The position numbers and the translations under genes are program-made. Positions 1 to 8,502 of a stretch of 21,944 nucleotides of DNA are shown here, piece by piece; within the stretch, counting starts at the first letter, position 1, and every line of letters starts with the position of its first letter. The stretch is from Spirochaetaceae bacterium (lineage in GTDB: Bacteria > Spirochaetota > Spirochaetia > Treponematales > Treponemataceae): positions 1-21,944 of the forward strand of contig JAFNZQ010000164.1 of the NCBI GenBank assembly GCA_017382775.1. Reading direction: 5' to 3'. Below the pieces are notes generated by a model. It was given only the letters and a program-made list of their open reading frames with translations, was not told where the DNA came from and ran no database searches.

Positions 1-88
1 GATGAATAATTATCCGCGTAAAATTCTAACCGGAGCAAGCCCAAATTTGGAAATTGAAAAAGAAATAGGCTTCAATTTGTTGCTATAA
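1..88 (+). CDS. Possible C-terminal tail of an upstream gene (partial)
   Basis: An open frame runs from the window edge to a TAA at 86-88 and encodes about 28 residues ending in EIGFNLLL. It contains an ATG at 2-4, but no ribosome binding site can be checked because the window begins there. It may be the end of a larger gene cut by the window edge, or chance. I do not recognise the sequence, and no function is proposed. Confidence 0.3.
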   Translation, partial: MNNYPRKILTGASPNLEIEKEIGFNLLL

Positions 89-186
89 CGCTTAAATAAA
101 CGTGAAAGAAATCCGCGACATTATTTTTTACAGGTTGCAAATTCCTTATTTCACAAGTAATTTTGCATAAATTTGTGGGAAAAAAC

Positions 187-215
187 TTGACAATTCGCCG
201 ATTTTCTACTATAAT
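187..215 (+). promoter_or_regulatory. Perfect-consensus sigma70 promoter of the TSCPD-galE unit
   Basis: TTGACA at 187-192 and TATAAT at 210-215 are separated by exactly 17 bp, so both hexamers match the consensus fully. The predicted transcription start is near 222, which leaves a leader of only about 11 nt before the ATG at 233. That leader holds little more than the GGAG ribosome binding site at 222-225. Confidence 0.85.
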
Positions 216-232
216 ATCAGTGGAGTTTGATT

Positions 233-487
233 ATGTTTGAATATAAACCTACGGGAGTCTGTTCAAAAAAAATTCTTTTTGACATTGAAGACGGGAAATT
301 GTGTAAAGTTCAATTTGAAGGCGGATGCAACGGCAATCTCAGCGGAATCGGCATTTTGGTGGAAGGAATGGATGCCAAGGAAGTTGCGGACAAACTGAAA
401 GGTAACCGATGCGGCTGGAAACAAACCAGTTGCCCGGATCAGTTGGCTCAAGCTATCGAAAAGGCACTTGCCGGAGGTGATAAATGA
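233..487 (+). CDS. TSCPD-domain protein, TIGR03905-like
   Basis: This 84-residue protein carries the TSCPD motif near residues 65-69 and cysteines at about 10, 24, 32, 60 and 67. The pattern fits the small four-cysteine TIGR03905 family, whose function is not established. The TSCPD module also occurs at the end of some class II ribonucleotide reductases and in NrdR-linked proteins. A TTG at 227 is in frame, but I chose the ATG at 233 because GGAG at 222-225 lies 7 nt upstream and the family starts shortly before the first cysteine. The clustered cysteines suggest metal binding, which is inference. The stop overlaps the galE start as ATGA, so the two genes are co-translated. No functional link between TSCPD proteins and sugar epimerases is known to me. 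Confidence 0.8.
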   Translation: MFEYKPTGVCSKKILFDIEDGKLCKVQFEGGCNGNLSGIGILVEGMDAKEVADKLKGNRCGWKQTSCPDQLAQAIEKALAGGDK

Positions 488-1449
488 AAGTTTTGGTTGT
501 GGGTGGCGCCGGATACATCGGCAGTCATGTGGTAAAAGAATTGATGGCGGCAAAACACAGCGTAACTGTGTTCGATAACTTCTCTTCCGGCTTAAAAGAA
601 AATCTTTTTCCGGAAAACGGCCTCATTCAAGGTGATATTCTCAACGAAGATGATTTGCAAAAGGCCTTTTCCCAAAAATTTGACGGATTCGTTCATTTGG
701 CCGCCTTTAAGGGTGCCGGAGAATCCATGTACGAACCGGAAAAATACGCCACAAACAACATAACCGGAACCTTGAATTTAATAAAGGCCGCGGTGAAAAA
801 TCAATGCAAAATCATGGTTTTTTCCTCTTCCGCAGCAATTTTCGGCGAACCCCGGTATCTTCCCATTGACGAAAATCATCCGAAAAATCCGGAAAACTAC
901 TACGGATTTACCAAATTGCAAATTGAAGGCCAAATGGAATGGTTTGCAAAACTGCGGGGATTGAAATACGCTTCTCTGCGATATTTCAACGCAGCCGGCT
1001 ACGATCCGGAAGGTGTTCTTCGCGGCTTGGAACGCAACCCTGCCAATTTGCTTCCGGTTATTATGGAAGTAGCCTGTGGCAAACGGGATGAATTAAAGGT
1101 TTTCGGCAACGACTACGACACTCGGGACGGAACCTGCATTCGCGATTACGTCCATGTGACGGACCTGGCTCGCGCCCATGTTTTGGCCCTGGAATTTTTG
1201 GCAAAAAACGACGAAAATCTCCTGTTGAATTTAGGCAGTGAAACCGGTGTAACTGTTTCGGAAATGCTGGAAGCGGCAAGGCGAATTACCGGAAAGGAAA
1301 TTCCGTCCCAATTTGCGGAACGCAGAGCAGGCGATCCTGCCTGTTTGGTGGCTTCATCCCAACTTGCTCGCAATAAATTCGGCTGGAAACCGGAATTTTC
1401 CGATGTGGACACCTTGGTGACCACCACATGGAAGGCTTACAACAATTAA
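484..1449 (+). CDS. galE: UDP-glucose 4-epimerase (GalE)
   Basis: This 321-residue short-chain dehydrogenase/reductase of the extended type interconverts UDP-glucose and UDP-galactose in the cytoplasm, using tightly bound NAD. It has the Rossmann motif GGAGYIG at residues 7-13, an acidic residue at 31 ending the second strand (VFDNFSSG), the SSSAAIFG segment at 114-121 with the catalytic serine, and the YxxxK pair Y140/K144. The RYFNAAG, RDYVHV and AERRAGD segments are typical of GalE. The length is slightly shorter than the usual 330-340. An unusually complete ribosome binding site, GGAGGTGAT at 473-481, lies inside the end of the preceding gene. The ATG overlaps that gene's stop. It probably supplies galactose residues for surface glycans. 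A 4-epimerase acting on another UDP-sugar cannot be excluded. Confidence 0.92.
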   Translation: MKVLVVGGAGYIGSHVVKELMAAKHSVTVFDNFSSGLKENLFPENGLIQGDILNEDDLQKAFSQKFDGFVHLAAFKGAGESMYEPEKYATNNITGTLNLIKAAVKNQCKIMVFSSSAAIFGEPRYLPIDENHPKNPENYYGFTKLQIEGQMEWFAKLRGLKYASLRYFNAAGYDPEGVLRGLERNPANLLPVIMEVACGKRDELKVFGNDYDTRDGTCIRDYVHVTDLARAHVLALEFLAKNDENLLLNLGSETGVTVSEMLEAARRITGKEIPSQFAERRAGDPACLVASSQLARNKFGWKPEFSDVDTLVTTTWKAYNN

Positions 1450-1585
1450 TTGAATTCCGGACCGCGAAAATGCCAATTTTCCCATTATCTGTAATTTATT
1501 TTTTGTTTTATTGTTTTATTCTTATAAAGACTTTATTGGAAAATTCCGATATTGAGGTGAATAAGAATCGCTTTAAGGGGATATT

Positions 1586-2293
1586 ATGAAAAAAATTCTT
1601 GGTTTAATTACTATTCTTGCCATAGGTCACCATGCTTTTTCCGGTGAAGTTCCTCTGTTCGTGGATTTGGGATTTTCCGAAGATGGCGCAAAATATGCCT
1701 TCGCCCAATGTGGAGTTATCGATGAAACTCTTCAGGCCTTCGCGGAACTTTATATCGTAAATGCAAAGGACAATGACTATGTCATTGGTGGTATTCGAAA
1801 AATCGAGCCCTCAAAAGAGACGGTAAATCTTTCCGCACGAAAGATTTATGCCAATTTGGTCGAACAGAATAAGGAATTGTTGGAACACCACGGATTTTCC
1901 ACAGAAGTATCTTCCATCCCGTTGTATCGTCTTGCTCCCGGAGTTGTGGAACAAGGCCCCATCGAAGTTCGCGATTTCCAAGGAACAGATAGACCTTCGG
2001 AGCTTAAATATCTTATTCAGTTGAAAGAAAAAACGGAAGGCGTGGACAAAGATGCGATTTCATCCTTTTATTTGGAAATAGAGCAGCGAAACACCGAAGA
2101 CGTGGTTTTAAGCCGCGGTTCCATCGGCTCAACTCGCTTAAAGGAAAAGGGCGTTACCGAATACAAGATTTATCGCGTTTTAACCGATAAAACCCACAGC
2201 AATTTGGCCGTGATTGTCCAGCGTCTTATTAAAGGTAAAAACGGAACATCCATCCGTTTCGGAGTTGAAACCACTCGCCTCGGAGAATATTGA
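1586..2293 (+). CDS. Exported DUF2259 protein
   Basis: This 235-residue protein begins with a short signal peptide (MKKILGLITILAIGHHAFSG, cleavage expected near residue 20). The mature start, with GFSEDGAKYAFAQCGV and the AELYIV strand, matches the pattern of the DUF2259 family of predicted secreted proteins that is common in spirochaetes. The family's role is unknown. The ATG is preceded by AAGGGG at 1575-1580 with a 5-nt spacer. The gene stands alone between galE and a hairpin terminator. The 136 nt upstream are very T-rich. A TATAAA at 1523-1528 could be a -10 element, but no convincing -35 pairs with it. No cysteine follows the signal peptide in lipobox form, so it is probably a soluble periplasmic protein. 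Confidence 0.75.
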   Translation: MKKILGLITILAIGHHAFSGEVPLFVDLGFSEDGAKYAFAQCGVIDETLQAFAELYIVNAKDNDYVIGGIRKIEPSKETVNLSARKIYANLVEQNKELLEHHGFSTEVSSIPLYRLAPGVVEQGPIEVRDFQGTDRPSELKYLIQLKEKTEGVDKDAISSFYLEIEQRNTEDVVLSRGSIGSTRLKEKGVTEYKIYRVLTDKTHSNLAVIVQRLIKGKNGTSIRFGVETTRLGEY

Positions 2294-2300
2294 TATTTGG

Positions 2301-2333
2301 GACTGCCGGTTTTCGGCAGTCTTCCCCTGTTTT
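2301..2333 (+). terminator. Hairpin terminator after the DUF2259 gene
   Basis: A perfect 8-bp stem, GACTGCCG at 2301-2308 and CGGCAGTC at 2314-2321, closes a 5-nt loop. It is followed by a pyrimidine-rich but interrupted tract ending in TTTT at 2330-2333. It lies 7 nt after the stop codon. The tail is weaker than ideal, so the efficiency is uncertain. Confidence 0.7.
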
Positions 2334-2412
2334 AAAAATCAAAAAGACAGCTCTTCTTATCCGATTTTATTCAATATAAGTCAAAAAAAAACGCATTTTT
2401 TTGTAAAACCCC

Positions 2413-2441
2413 TTGACATAACTTTTTTTTTGGTATAAACT
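2413..2441 (+). promoter_or_regulatory. Promoter of the rimP-nusA-infB operon
   Basis: TTGACA at 2413-2418 is a perfect -35. The -10 is either TATAAA at 2434-2439 (15-bp spacer) or TAAACT at 2436-2441 (17-bp spacer). The T-tract between them would bend easily. Transcription would start near 2446-2448, directly before the hairpin at 2452-2480. Confidence 0.7.
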
Positions 2442-2451
2442 GTGTGATGTT

Positions 2452-2480
2452 GGAGGGGTCGTTTGGCGACTCCTTTTTTT
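2452..2480 (+). terminator. Promoter-proximal terminator-like hairpin in the rimP leader (attenuator candidate)
   Basis: GGAGGGGTCG at 2452-2461 can pair with CGACTCC at 2467-2473, giving 7 bp with a 3-nt G bulge. It is followed at once by seven T residues (2474-2480). It has the layout of an intrinsic terminator and sits only about 5 nt after the predicted transcription start and 22 nt before the rimP ATG. Since this is the only apparent promoter of the operon, the structure is more likely a regulated attenuator than an operon end. Confidence 0.6.
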
Positions 2481-2502
2481 GTATCATGGGTCTTGGAGTT
2501 TT

Positions 2503-2970
2503 ATGGATTTTCAAAGGTTGGACGAAATTGATTTTTACAGCGATTGTCAGTCTGTGGCATCGTCATTGGGATATACCGTTGTTGAGGTCAAATGCAGCCG
2601 TTTGAAAACTCAAAGCCGTTTTTCGGTGGTTATAACGCGGCCGGTTGGTGACGATAATTTTCTCGTCCCTCTTGGTACCGATGATTGCGGGAAAGTTCAT
2701 CAAATCTTACTTCAACGCCTCGAAGTGATTTTACCCAATTCCGATATTTATCTCGAGGTGTCCACTCCGGGTTCAGAACGGCAAATTCGACATGGCGGAG
2801 AGTTTTCTCTCTTCATTGGACGAAAGGCGCGTATTTGGTATTCCCAATGTTCCGATTGGATTTACGGAAAAATCATTTCATGTGACGAAACAAACCTTGA
2901 AATGGAAATAGACGGTACAAAACAAAGTTTTTTGCTCGAAGGCATCGCAAAGGCAAAGCTCACGAGTTGA
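2503..2970 (+). CDS. rimP: Ribosome maturation factor RimP
   Basis: This 155-residue protein matches RimP, which binds the pre-30S particle during small-subunit assembly. The N-terminal alpha/beta domain ends in the family signature YLEVSTPGSERQIR (about residues 84-97), followed by a C-terminal SH3-like barrel. The length is normal. An in-frame TTG at 2479 would lie in the T-tract of the leader hairpin. I prefer the ATG at 2503, which has GGAG at 2495-2498 just upstream. It is the first gene of a seven-gene operon, 12 nt before nusA. The gene order is the conserved bacterial one. Confidence 0.9.
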   Translation: MDFQRLDEIDFYSDCQSVASSLGYTVVEVKCSRLKTQSRFSVVITRPVGDDNFLVPLGTDDCGKVHQILLQRLEVILPNSDIYLEVSTPGSERQIRHGGEFSLFIGRKARIWYSQCSDWIYGKIISCDETNLEMEIDGTKQSFLLEGIAKAKLTS

Positions 2971-2982
2971 TTTGGAGGAAAA

Positions 2983-4473
2983 ATGGCAAAGAAAAAGAAT
3001 GAGACCGAAAAATTGTCAGAATTGATTCGTCAAACCAGCGAATCCCAAGGAATTTCCGAAGAACAGGTTTTGCAGTCAATAAAGGAAGCCCTTTTGTCTG
3101 CGTATAAACGAAAGTTCGGAACCGACGAAAATGCCTTTGTCACATTTGCCGATGACATGTCCGACGTTTTGCTTTACTCCCGAAAGAAAATTGTTTCGGA
3201 AGTGATGGATCCGGTTTTGGAAATTTCCATCGAAGAAGCAAATTCCTTGGCGGAAGGCTGCGAAGAAGGTGACGAAATCGACATTTTGATTGATCCCAAA
3301 AATGATTTCAACCGTTCCGCGGTTCAAGCCGGTCGCCGAAATTCCCAGCAAACTCTTCATGACATCCAAAAAGATGCCCTTTATCTTGAATATAAAGAAA
3401 AAGTCGGTGAAATTATCATCGGTTATTATCAGCGAGAATACAAAGGTGCCATTTATATGGATTTAGGCCGGGTGGAAGGTTATTTCCCCGCAAAATTCCA
3501 GTCACCCCGTGAAGTTTACAAACGCGGCGACCGCATTAAGGCCCTTATTGAAGATGTTCGCAAAACGCCCACGGGACTTCAAGTGGTCTTGACCCGTTCC
3601 TCTGCCGAGTTTGTTCAGCGGATTTTGGAGTTGGAAGTTCCGGAAATTTACGACCAGACAATTCGTATTCACAAAATTGTTCGCGAGGCCGGTTATCGCA
3701 CCAAGGTTGCCGTTTATTCCACCAAGGAAGATATCGATCCGGTGGGAGCCTGCGTGGGAATGCGCGGTGTTCGTATCCAAAACGTAATTCGTGAGTTGGA
3801 AGGTGAAAAAATCGACGTTCTCCGTTACGATCCCGATCCTCGTGTGTTTATTCGGAATGTGCTTTCTCCCGCTGAAGTTAGCAATGTGATTATTTTGGAT
3901 GAAGAAAAACGTCAGGCCTTGGCTGTGGTTTACGACGATCAGTTGGCTTTGGCAATCGGTAAGCAAGGACAAAACGTTCGCTTGGCCAATCGCCTTGCCG
4001 ACTGGATTATCGATGTTAAATCCGAAAGTCAGTCCGATGAAATAGAAGAACTTACCGCCGCAGCACGACGGGATGCAGTTTCCATTTTCAACGACGAATA
4101 CGATGAAATTACCATGCTGGATGAATTGACCAACGCCGACGAAAAGGTAATTGAGGCACTCAATGCCGCGGGAATAAAGGAAATCGAAGAATATTTCGCA
4201 TATCGTTCTTCGGAAAATCCGTCTCCCATTGAAGGTGTTACAGAAGAAATGTTGGTTGCCTTGGATGCTCTCATCGATTCATTGTCCGAAGAAGAAGAAC
4301 CGGAAACGCCACCGGTTTCTCAGCCCGAAGTTGAAACTGATGAAGAGCCCGTTATTGGTGAAGACGAAGAAGTTTACGAGTGTCCCGAATGTGGTGCTCC
4401 CATCACCATTAACATGACAAAATGTCCCAAGTGCGGAATAGGATTGAGTTTCGAGTTCGAGGATGAAGAATAA
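2983..4473 (+). CDS. nusA: Transcription termination/antitermination factor NusA with C-terminal zinc ribbon
   Basis: This 496-residue RNA-polymerase-binding factor modulates pausing, termination and antitermination. It has the N-terminal RNAP-binding domain (about 1-125), an S1 domain (about 135-200, [15 protein letters not shown]), and two KH domains with [13 protein letters not shown] and [16 protein letters not shown] helical region follows that resembles the acidic repeats of other NusA proteins ([20 protein letters not shown]). An acidic linker leads to four cysteines at 467, 470, 481 and 484 in a CPECG-x10-CPKCG layout, which is a probable zinc ribbon. GGAGG precedes the ATG. No rnpM/ylxR or L7Ae-like gene lies between nusA and infB, unlike in Firmicutes. 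Confidence 0.96.
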   Translation: MAKKKNETEKLSELIRQTSESQGISEEQVLQSIKEALLSAYKRKFGTDENAFVTFADDMSDVLLYSRKKIVSEVMDPVLEISIEEANSLAEGCEEGDEIDILIDPKNDFNRSAVQAGRRNSQQTLHDIQKDALYLEYKEKVGEIIIGYYQREYKGAIYMDLGRVEGYFPAKFQSPREVYKRGDRIKALIEDVRKTPTGLQVVLTRSSAEFVQRILELEVPEIYDQTIRIHKIVREAGYRTKVAVYSTKEDIDPVGACVGMRGVRIQNVIRELEGEKIDVLRYDPDPRVFIRNVLSPAEVSNVIILDEEKRQALAVVYDDQLALAIGKQGQNVRLANRLADWIIDVKSESQSDEIEELTAAARRDAVSIFNDEYDEITMLDELTNADEKVIEALNAAGIKEIEEYFAYRSSENPSPIEGVTEEMLVALDALIDSLSEEEEPETPPVSQPEVETDEEPVIGEDEEVYECPECGAPITINMTKCPKCGIGLSFEFEDEE

Positions 4474-4509
4474 AAGGTAAGTTGATCCTCCCATATTAAA
4501 AGGAATATA

Positions 4510-7191
4510 ATGGCAGAAGAAGAGTTGAAAGAAAAACAGAAAATTGTTCTCCACAAACGCGAAAAGGTCGCTTCCTCGCCGGAGCCCAAGGTGGAAAAAT
4601 CCGGCGACGCGGCTACTCCGCGGCGGGTGGTTATTAAGGCGAAACGTGCGGATTTTCCCAAGGCGGAAGGCGATACGCAAAAGGACGTTAAAGTTGCGAT
4701 GAAGCGGCCTGCCGAAGGTGCAAAAGCCGATTCCGATACTGCACGAGCCGTAAAGGTTCCCGTAAAACGAGCGGAACCGACACCGAAGCCCGATGTTGCC
4801 ACAAGCCCTGTGGTCGCCGAGGCTCCCGTACAGCCGGAAAAGGTTCCGCCGGAACAAAAATCTTCTCAGCAAACAGAGACCGGTGCCGAGCCGGTAAAAC
4901 AAAATACCGGGACAGGTGGGGAAGAATCATCCACGGTGCAAACAGAGGGAAAACGCCGTCACATTGCCCTGGATCTTTTTCAGAAACGACCCAACAGTCG
5001 CCAAGGAAATCTGGCAGCAAAACCATCGGGAAAATCCGGATTTGCCCGCAAAGACGGTCGCAGAGACGGAAATCAGCAGGGAGGGTTTTCCGGCGCCCAA
5101 GCACGAGCGAGTTTCCAGAATCGCGGAAACCGACAAGACGGTTTCGAGGGAGGACGATTCGGATCTCGTCGTGATGGCCCACAAAAGGAAGGCGGATCCC
5201 GACCCTTTGGTCCGCGTCCGGGTATGAATCGTCCCTTTGCACCTGCAAGTGACGTTCCCGTGGATGACGGCAAAAAGGCCAATAAACGAAAGGTTTTCAC
5301 AGCCAAAAAACCGGCATATTCTCGCAAAGACAAGGAACACCAGGAAGATTTCGATAAATTCCTTGTACAAAAGAAGAAAACCGTGGTTCAGTCAAATCCT
5401 GTTCCCAAAGAAATCGAAATTATGGAAACCGTTTCCGTATCCGATTTGGCCAAAAAGATGAACTTGAAGGCCTCGGAAATTATTTCCAAATTGATGTCCA
5501 TGGGAATGATGGTCAGTATCACCCAGTCCATAGATGCGGAAACAGCAACCATTGTGGCTGACGAATTTGATTGCGCCGTTAAAATCGTCAGTTTGTATGA
5601 CGAAACCGTAATTGCCAGCGATGCGGGCAACGACGAAGATATAAGACCGCGACCTCCCGTTGTTACCATTATGGGTCACGTGGATCACGGAAAGACGAAA
5701 ACCTTGGATGCAATTCGCAGTACCAACGTGGTTGCCACCGAGTTCGGCGGAATTACACAGCACATTGGTGCATACATGGTTCAAACCGATAAGGGTGCAA
5801 TCACCTTTTTGGACACTCCCGGTCACGAAGCCTTTACCATGATGCGTGCCCGTGGCGCAAAGGTTACGGACATTGTTGTTTTGGTTGTGGCTGCCGACGA
5901 CGGCGTTATGCCCCAAACCGTGGAAGCCATCAATCATGCTAAGGACGCGGATGTTCCTATTATTGTGGCTGTGAACAAGGTTGACAAGCCGGAAGCCAAT
6001 CCGGACCGTGTTAAAACCCAGCTTTCCGATTTGGGCCTGGTTCCGGAAGAGTGGGGCGGACAAACCCAGTACGTTCATATCAGTGCCTTGAAGCGGGAAG
6101 GTTTGGACGACCTGTTGGATGCCATTTTGTTGCAAGCCGAGGTTTTGGAACTTCGAGCCAATCAAAACTGTCGTGCGGAAGGACGTGTTATTGAAAGTCG
6201 TATTGACCACGGTCGCGGTATTGTGGCCACGGTTATTATAGAAAGAGGTCGCCTCAAATTGGGAGATCCCTATGTGGGCGGAATTTGCTCCGGTCGCGTT
6301 AGGGCAATCTACAATGATTGGGGTAAGAAAATTACCGAAGCCACTCCGGCAATGCCTGTGGAAATCATCGGTTTTGAGGCCATGCCCAACGCCGGCGATC
6401 CTTTCCAGGTTACTCAAACGGAAAAGGAAGCCAGAGCCATTTCGGTTAAACGCCAGGAACTCAAACGCTTTGAAGATTCCAAAAGTGTTAAGAAAATCAC
6501 TCTGGACAACCTGTTTTCAACCATTTCCGAGGGCGAAATTCTTGAACTTAAAGTGGTCATCAAGGCGGACGTTCAAGGTTCTGCGGAAACCCTTAAAACT
6601 TCCTTGGAAAAACTTTCCACTCCGGAAATTCGCCTTAACGTAATCCATTCTTCTGCCGGTGCAATTAACGAAAGTGACGTTATGTTGGCCGCAGCGGATT
6701 CCAACGCCATAATCATCGGATTTAACGTTCGTCCCACCCCCAAGGCCAAAATGTTGGCAGAGCAGGAAAGGGTTGACATTCGAAAATACAACGTTATTTA
6801 CAAGGCCATTGAGGAAATTTCTTTGGCTATGGAAGGAATGCTCAAGCCCGATGTTAAAGAAGAAACCATCGGTATGGTGGAAGTTCGACGAACCTTCAAA
6901 GTTCCCAAGGTGGGAATTATCGCCGGTTGTTATGTTCTTGAAGGAAACGTCAAGCGATCGGCCTTCGTTAATGTTATCCGTGATGGAATCGTCATTTATT
7001 CCGGAAAGATTGCATCCCTTAAACGGGAGAAAGATGATGCCAAAGAGGTGGCATCCGGATACGAATGCGGTATCGGCGTGGAAAATTGGCAGGATTTGAA
7101 AGAAGGTGATCAGTTCGAAGTTTACGAACAGGTTGAAGTGGCACGAAAATTGAGCGACACCGTTAAGAAGCCGGAAGAAAGTAAAGAATAA
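4510..7191 (+). CDS. infB: Translation initiation factor IF-2
   Basis: This 893-residue GTPase brings initiator tRNA to the 30S subunit and promotes subunit joining. A long charged, low-complexity N-terminus runs to about residue 300 and includes an Arg/Gly/Phe-rich stretch at about 170-245. The IF2_N-like segment is at about 305-355 ([21 protein letters not shown]). The GTP-binding motifs are GHVDHGKT at 389-396, DTPGH at 435-439 and NKVD at 489-492. Domains II to IV follow, ending in the fMet-tRNA-binding barrel ([21 protein letters not shown]). AAGGA precedes the ATG. The stop is 1 nt from rbfA, so the two are probably coupled. Confidence 0.97.
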   Translation: MAEEELKEKQKIVLHKREKVASSPEPKVEKSGDAATPRRVVIKAKRADFPKAEGDTQKDVKVAMKRPAEGAKADSDTARAVKVPVKRAEPTPKPDVATSPVVAEAPVQPEKVPPEQKSSQQTETGAEPVKQNTGTGGEESSTVQTEGKRRHIALDLFQKRPNSRQGNLAAKPSGKSGFARKDGRRDGNQQGGFSGAQARASFQNRGNRQDGFEGGRFGSRRDGPQKEGGSRPFGPRPGMNRPFAPASDVPVDDGKKANKRKVFTAKKPAYSRKDKEHQEDFDKFLVQKKKTVVQSNPVPKEIEIMETVSVSDLAKKMNLKASEIISKLMSMGMMVSITQSIDAETATIVADEFDCAVKIVSLYDETVIASDAGNDEDIRPRPPVVTIMGHVDHGKTKTLDAIRSTNVVATEFGGITQHIGAYMVQTDKGAITFLDTPGHEAFTMMRARGAKVTDIVVLVVAADDGVMPQTVEAINHAKDADVPIIVAVNKVDKPEANPDRVKTQLSDLGLVPEEWGGQTQYVHISALKREGLDDLLDAILLQAEVLELRANQNCRAEGRVIESRIDHGRGIVATVIIERGRLKLGDPYVGGICSGRVRAIYNDWGKKITEATPAMPVEIIGFEAMPNAGDPFQVTQTEKEARAISVKRQELKRFEDSKSVKKITLDNLFSTISEGEILELKVVIKADVQGSAETLKTSLEKLSTPEIRLNVIHSSAGAINESDVMLAAADSNAIIIGFNVRPTPKAKMLAEQERVDIRKYNVIYKAIEEISLAMEGMLKPDVKEETIGMVEVRRTFKVPKVGIIAGCYVLEGNVKRSAFVNVIRDGIVIYSGKIASLKREKDDAKEVASGYECGIGVENWQDLKEGDQFEVYEQVEVARKLSDTVKKPEESKE

Positions 7192-7192
7192 A

Positions 7193-7564
7193 ATGGGCGC
7201 CTTTCACTATCATAAATTATCGGAGCAAATCAGAACTGAAGTCGCAACAATGATAATGATGGGAAAGGTGAAAGATCCCCGTGTTTCTTCACTGTTGTGC
7301 CTAAATCGCATTGAACTTTCCCCCGATATGTCCTGGGCGAAAATTTATGTTTCCGGGATGATGCAAGACGGTTCCACGAAAAAAGGAGTGGACGGTCTTA
7401 ATAGCGCTGCCGGCTTTATCCAAACCACATTGAGCAAAAAACTTAAAGTGCGCCAATTTCCCAAACTCACCTTTGTTTTTGACGACAGTCTTGCTCGTGG
7501 CGAAGACATGGTGAAAAGACTGGAAAGTTTGGTGCGCGACATGGATGAGCCGGGGGACCAATGA
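7193..7564 (+). CDS. rbfA: 30S ribosome-binding factor RbfA
   Basis: This 123-residue KH-like protein binds pre-16S rRNA during cold-sensitive 30S maturation. It shows the family pattern: an N-terminal helix with KLSEQIRTEVATMI, then KDPRVSSLLCLNRIELSPDMSWAKIYVS, and a C-terminal FPKLTFVFDDSLARGEDMVKRL segment. The length is normal. There is 1 nt between the infB stop and this ATG and no separate strong ribosome binding site, so it relies on coupling to infB. Its TGA overlaps the truB ATG. Confidence 0.93.
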   Translation: MGAFHYHKLSEQIRTEVATMIMMGKVKDPRVSSLLCLNRIELSPDMSWAKIYVSGMMQDGSTKKGVDGLNSAAGFIQTTLSKKLKVRQFPKLTFVFDDSLARGEDMVKRLESLVRDMDEPGDQ

Positions 7565-8502
7565 CAAAATCCGGGATTCTCCTCCTGGCCAAAACTGCAG
7601 GTTCCACCAGTTTTCGCTCCCTAAATCAGGTGAAAAGGGCCTTGGATACAAAAAAGGTGGGTCACAGCGGCACCTTGGACCTGTTTGCGGAAGGGCTGTT
7701 GGTTGTGGCCGTAGGTTCCTGTACAAAAATAATCGAAGATTTTACCCTTTTCGATAAAGAATACGAGGCTGTTATCCAATTCGGAACGGAAACCGACACC
7801 CTCGATCCTCAAGGACAAATCGTAAAAACCGTACCATCACCCACGAAAGAGGTCGTGTTACAGGCAATGTCTCGTTTTGTGGGTGAGATAAATCAAGTTC
7901 CGCCTCAATATTCGGCGATTCATGTGGATGGAAAACGGGCTTCCGATTTGGCTCGATCGGGGAAAATGCCGGAAATGAAGTCCCGGAAGGTGAAAATTTA
8001 CTCATTTGAAATGAAGGATTTTTACGAAAATTTTGCCCATGTGAAGGTCTCTTGCTCAAAGGGAACCTACATTCGGTCCTTGGCGCGGGATTTGGCGGAA
8101 AAATGCGGATCTGCCGGACATTTAAAGGCACTCCGCCGTACGAAAATCGGTCCTTTTGCCTTGGAAAATGCCTGTGGCGCAAACCTTTTGCCACCCTTTT
8201 CCATCGAAAACGCCTTGGCCGACAAGGTGGAACAAACCATTAATCTTGCCGAAATTCCCGATTGCCTCATGGTTTTCACTCCGGAAATTTCGGAAAAATG
8301 TGGTGCCAAAAACGCCTTTCTCCATGAAAGCCGTCTGTCCGACTTTCTCTGCGGAAAAAAACTTAAACCTGCCGACTTTGCTTTCAATGAAGGCTGCGAC
8401 GGAGATTTCAACGTTTTTTGCGGCGAAAACTTTGTGGGTAAAATCCATCGTGACGGGAAAAAAGTGGTTTACCGTTTCGTAATTCCGGAGGGGAACCGGT
8501 GA
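7561..8502 (+). CDS. truB: tRNA pseudouridine-55 synthase TruB
   Basis: This 313-residue enzyme makes pseudouridine 55 in the T loop of tRNAs. The catalytic aspartate is D40 in GHSGTLDLFAEGLL. Typical TruB segments follow: the IDHW-equivalent region QVPPQYSAIHVDGKRASDLAR, and the VKVSCSKGTYIRSLARDL strand-helix near residues 160-180. The C-terminal part (about 215-313) is longer and poorly conserved, and may be a divergent PUA-like extension. The ATG overlaps the rbfA stop (ATGA) and the stop overlaps the GTG start of ribF. Confidence 0.93.
   Translation: MTKSGILLLAKTAGSTSFRSLNQVKRALDTKKVGHSGTLDLFAEGLLVVAVGSCTKIIEDFTLFDKEYEAVIQFGTETDTLDPQGQIVKTVPSPTKEVVLQAMSRFVGEINQVPPQYSAIHVDGKRASDLARSGKMPEMKSRKVKIYSFEMKDFYENFAHVKVSCSKGTYIRSLARDLAEKCGSAGHLKALRRTKIGPFALENACGANLLPPFSIENALADKVEQTINLAEIPDCLMVFTPEISEKCGAKNAFLHESRLSDFLCGKKLKPADFAFNEGCDGDFNVFCGENFVGKIHRDGKKVVYRFVIPEGNR

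Noticed and set aside
1500-1528. Possible promoter for the DUF2259 gene with TATAAA at 1523-1528.
   Set aside because: No -35 element better than a plain T-rich run lies at the right distance, so I did not list it.
4482-4511. TTGATC and TATAAT with 18-bp spacing just before infB.
   Set aside because: The -10 overlaps the infB ATG itself, so it could not produce an mRNA with that start. The gene has AAGGA upstream and lies inside a compact operon. Probably coincidence.
5392-6417. Long minus-strand open frame (341 codons) opposite infB.
   Set aside because: It is the antisense of conserved IF-2 domains; its composition (His/Asn rich) reflects the sense codons, and it lacks a ribosome binding site.
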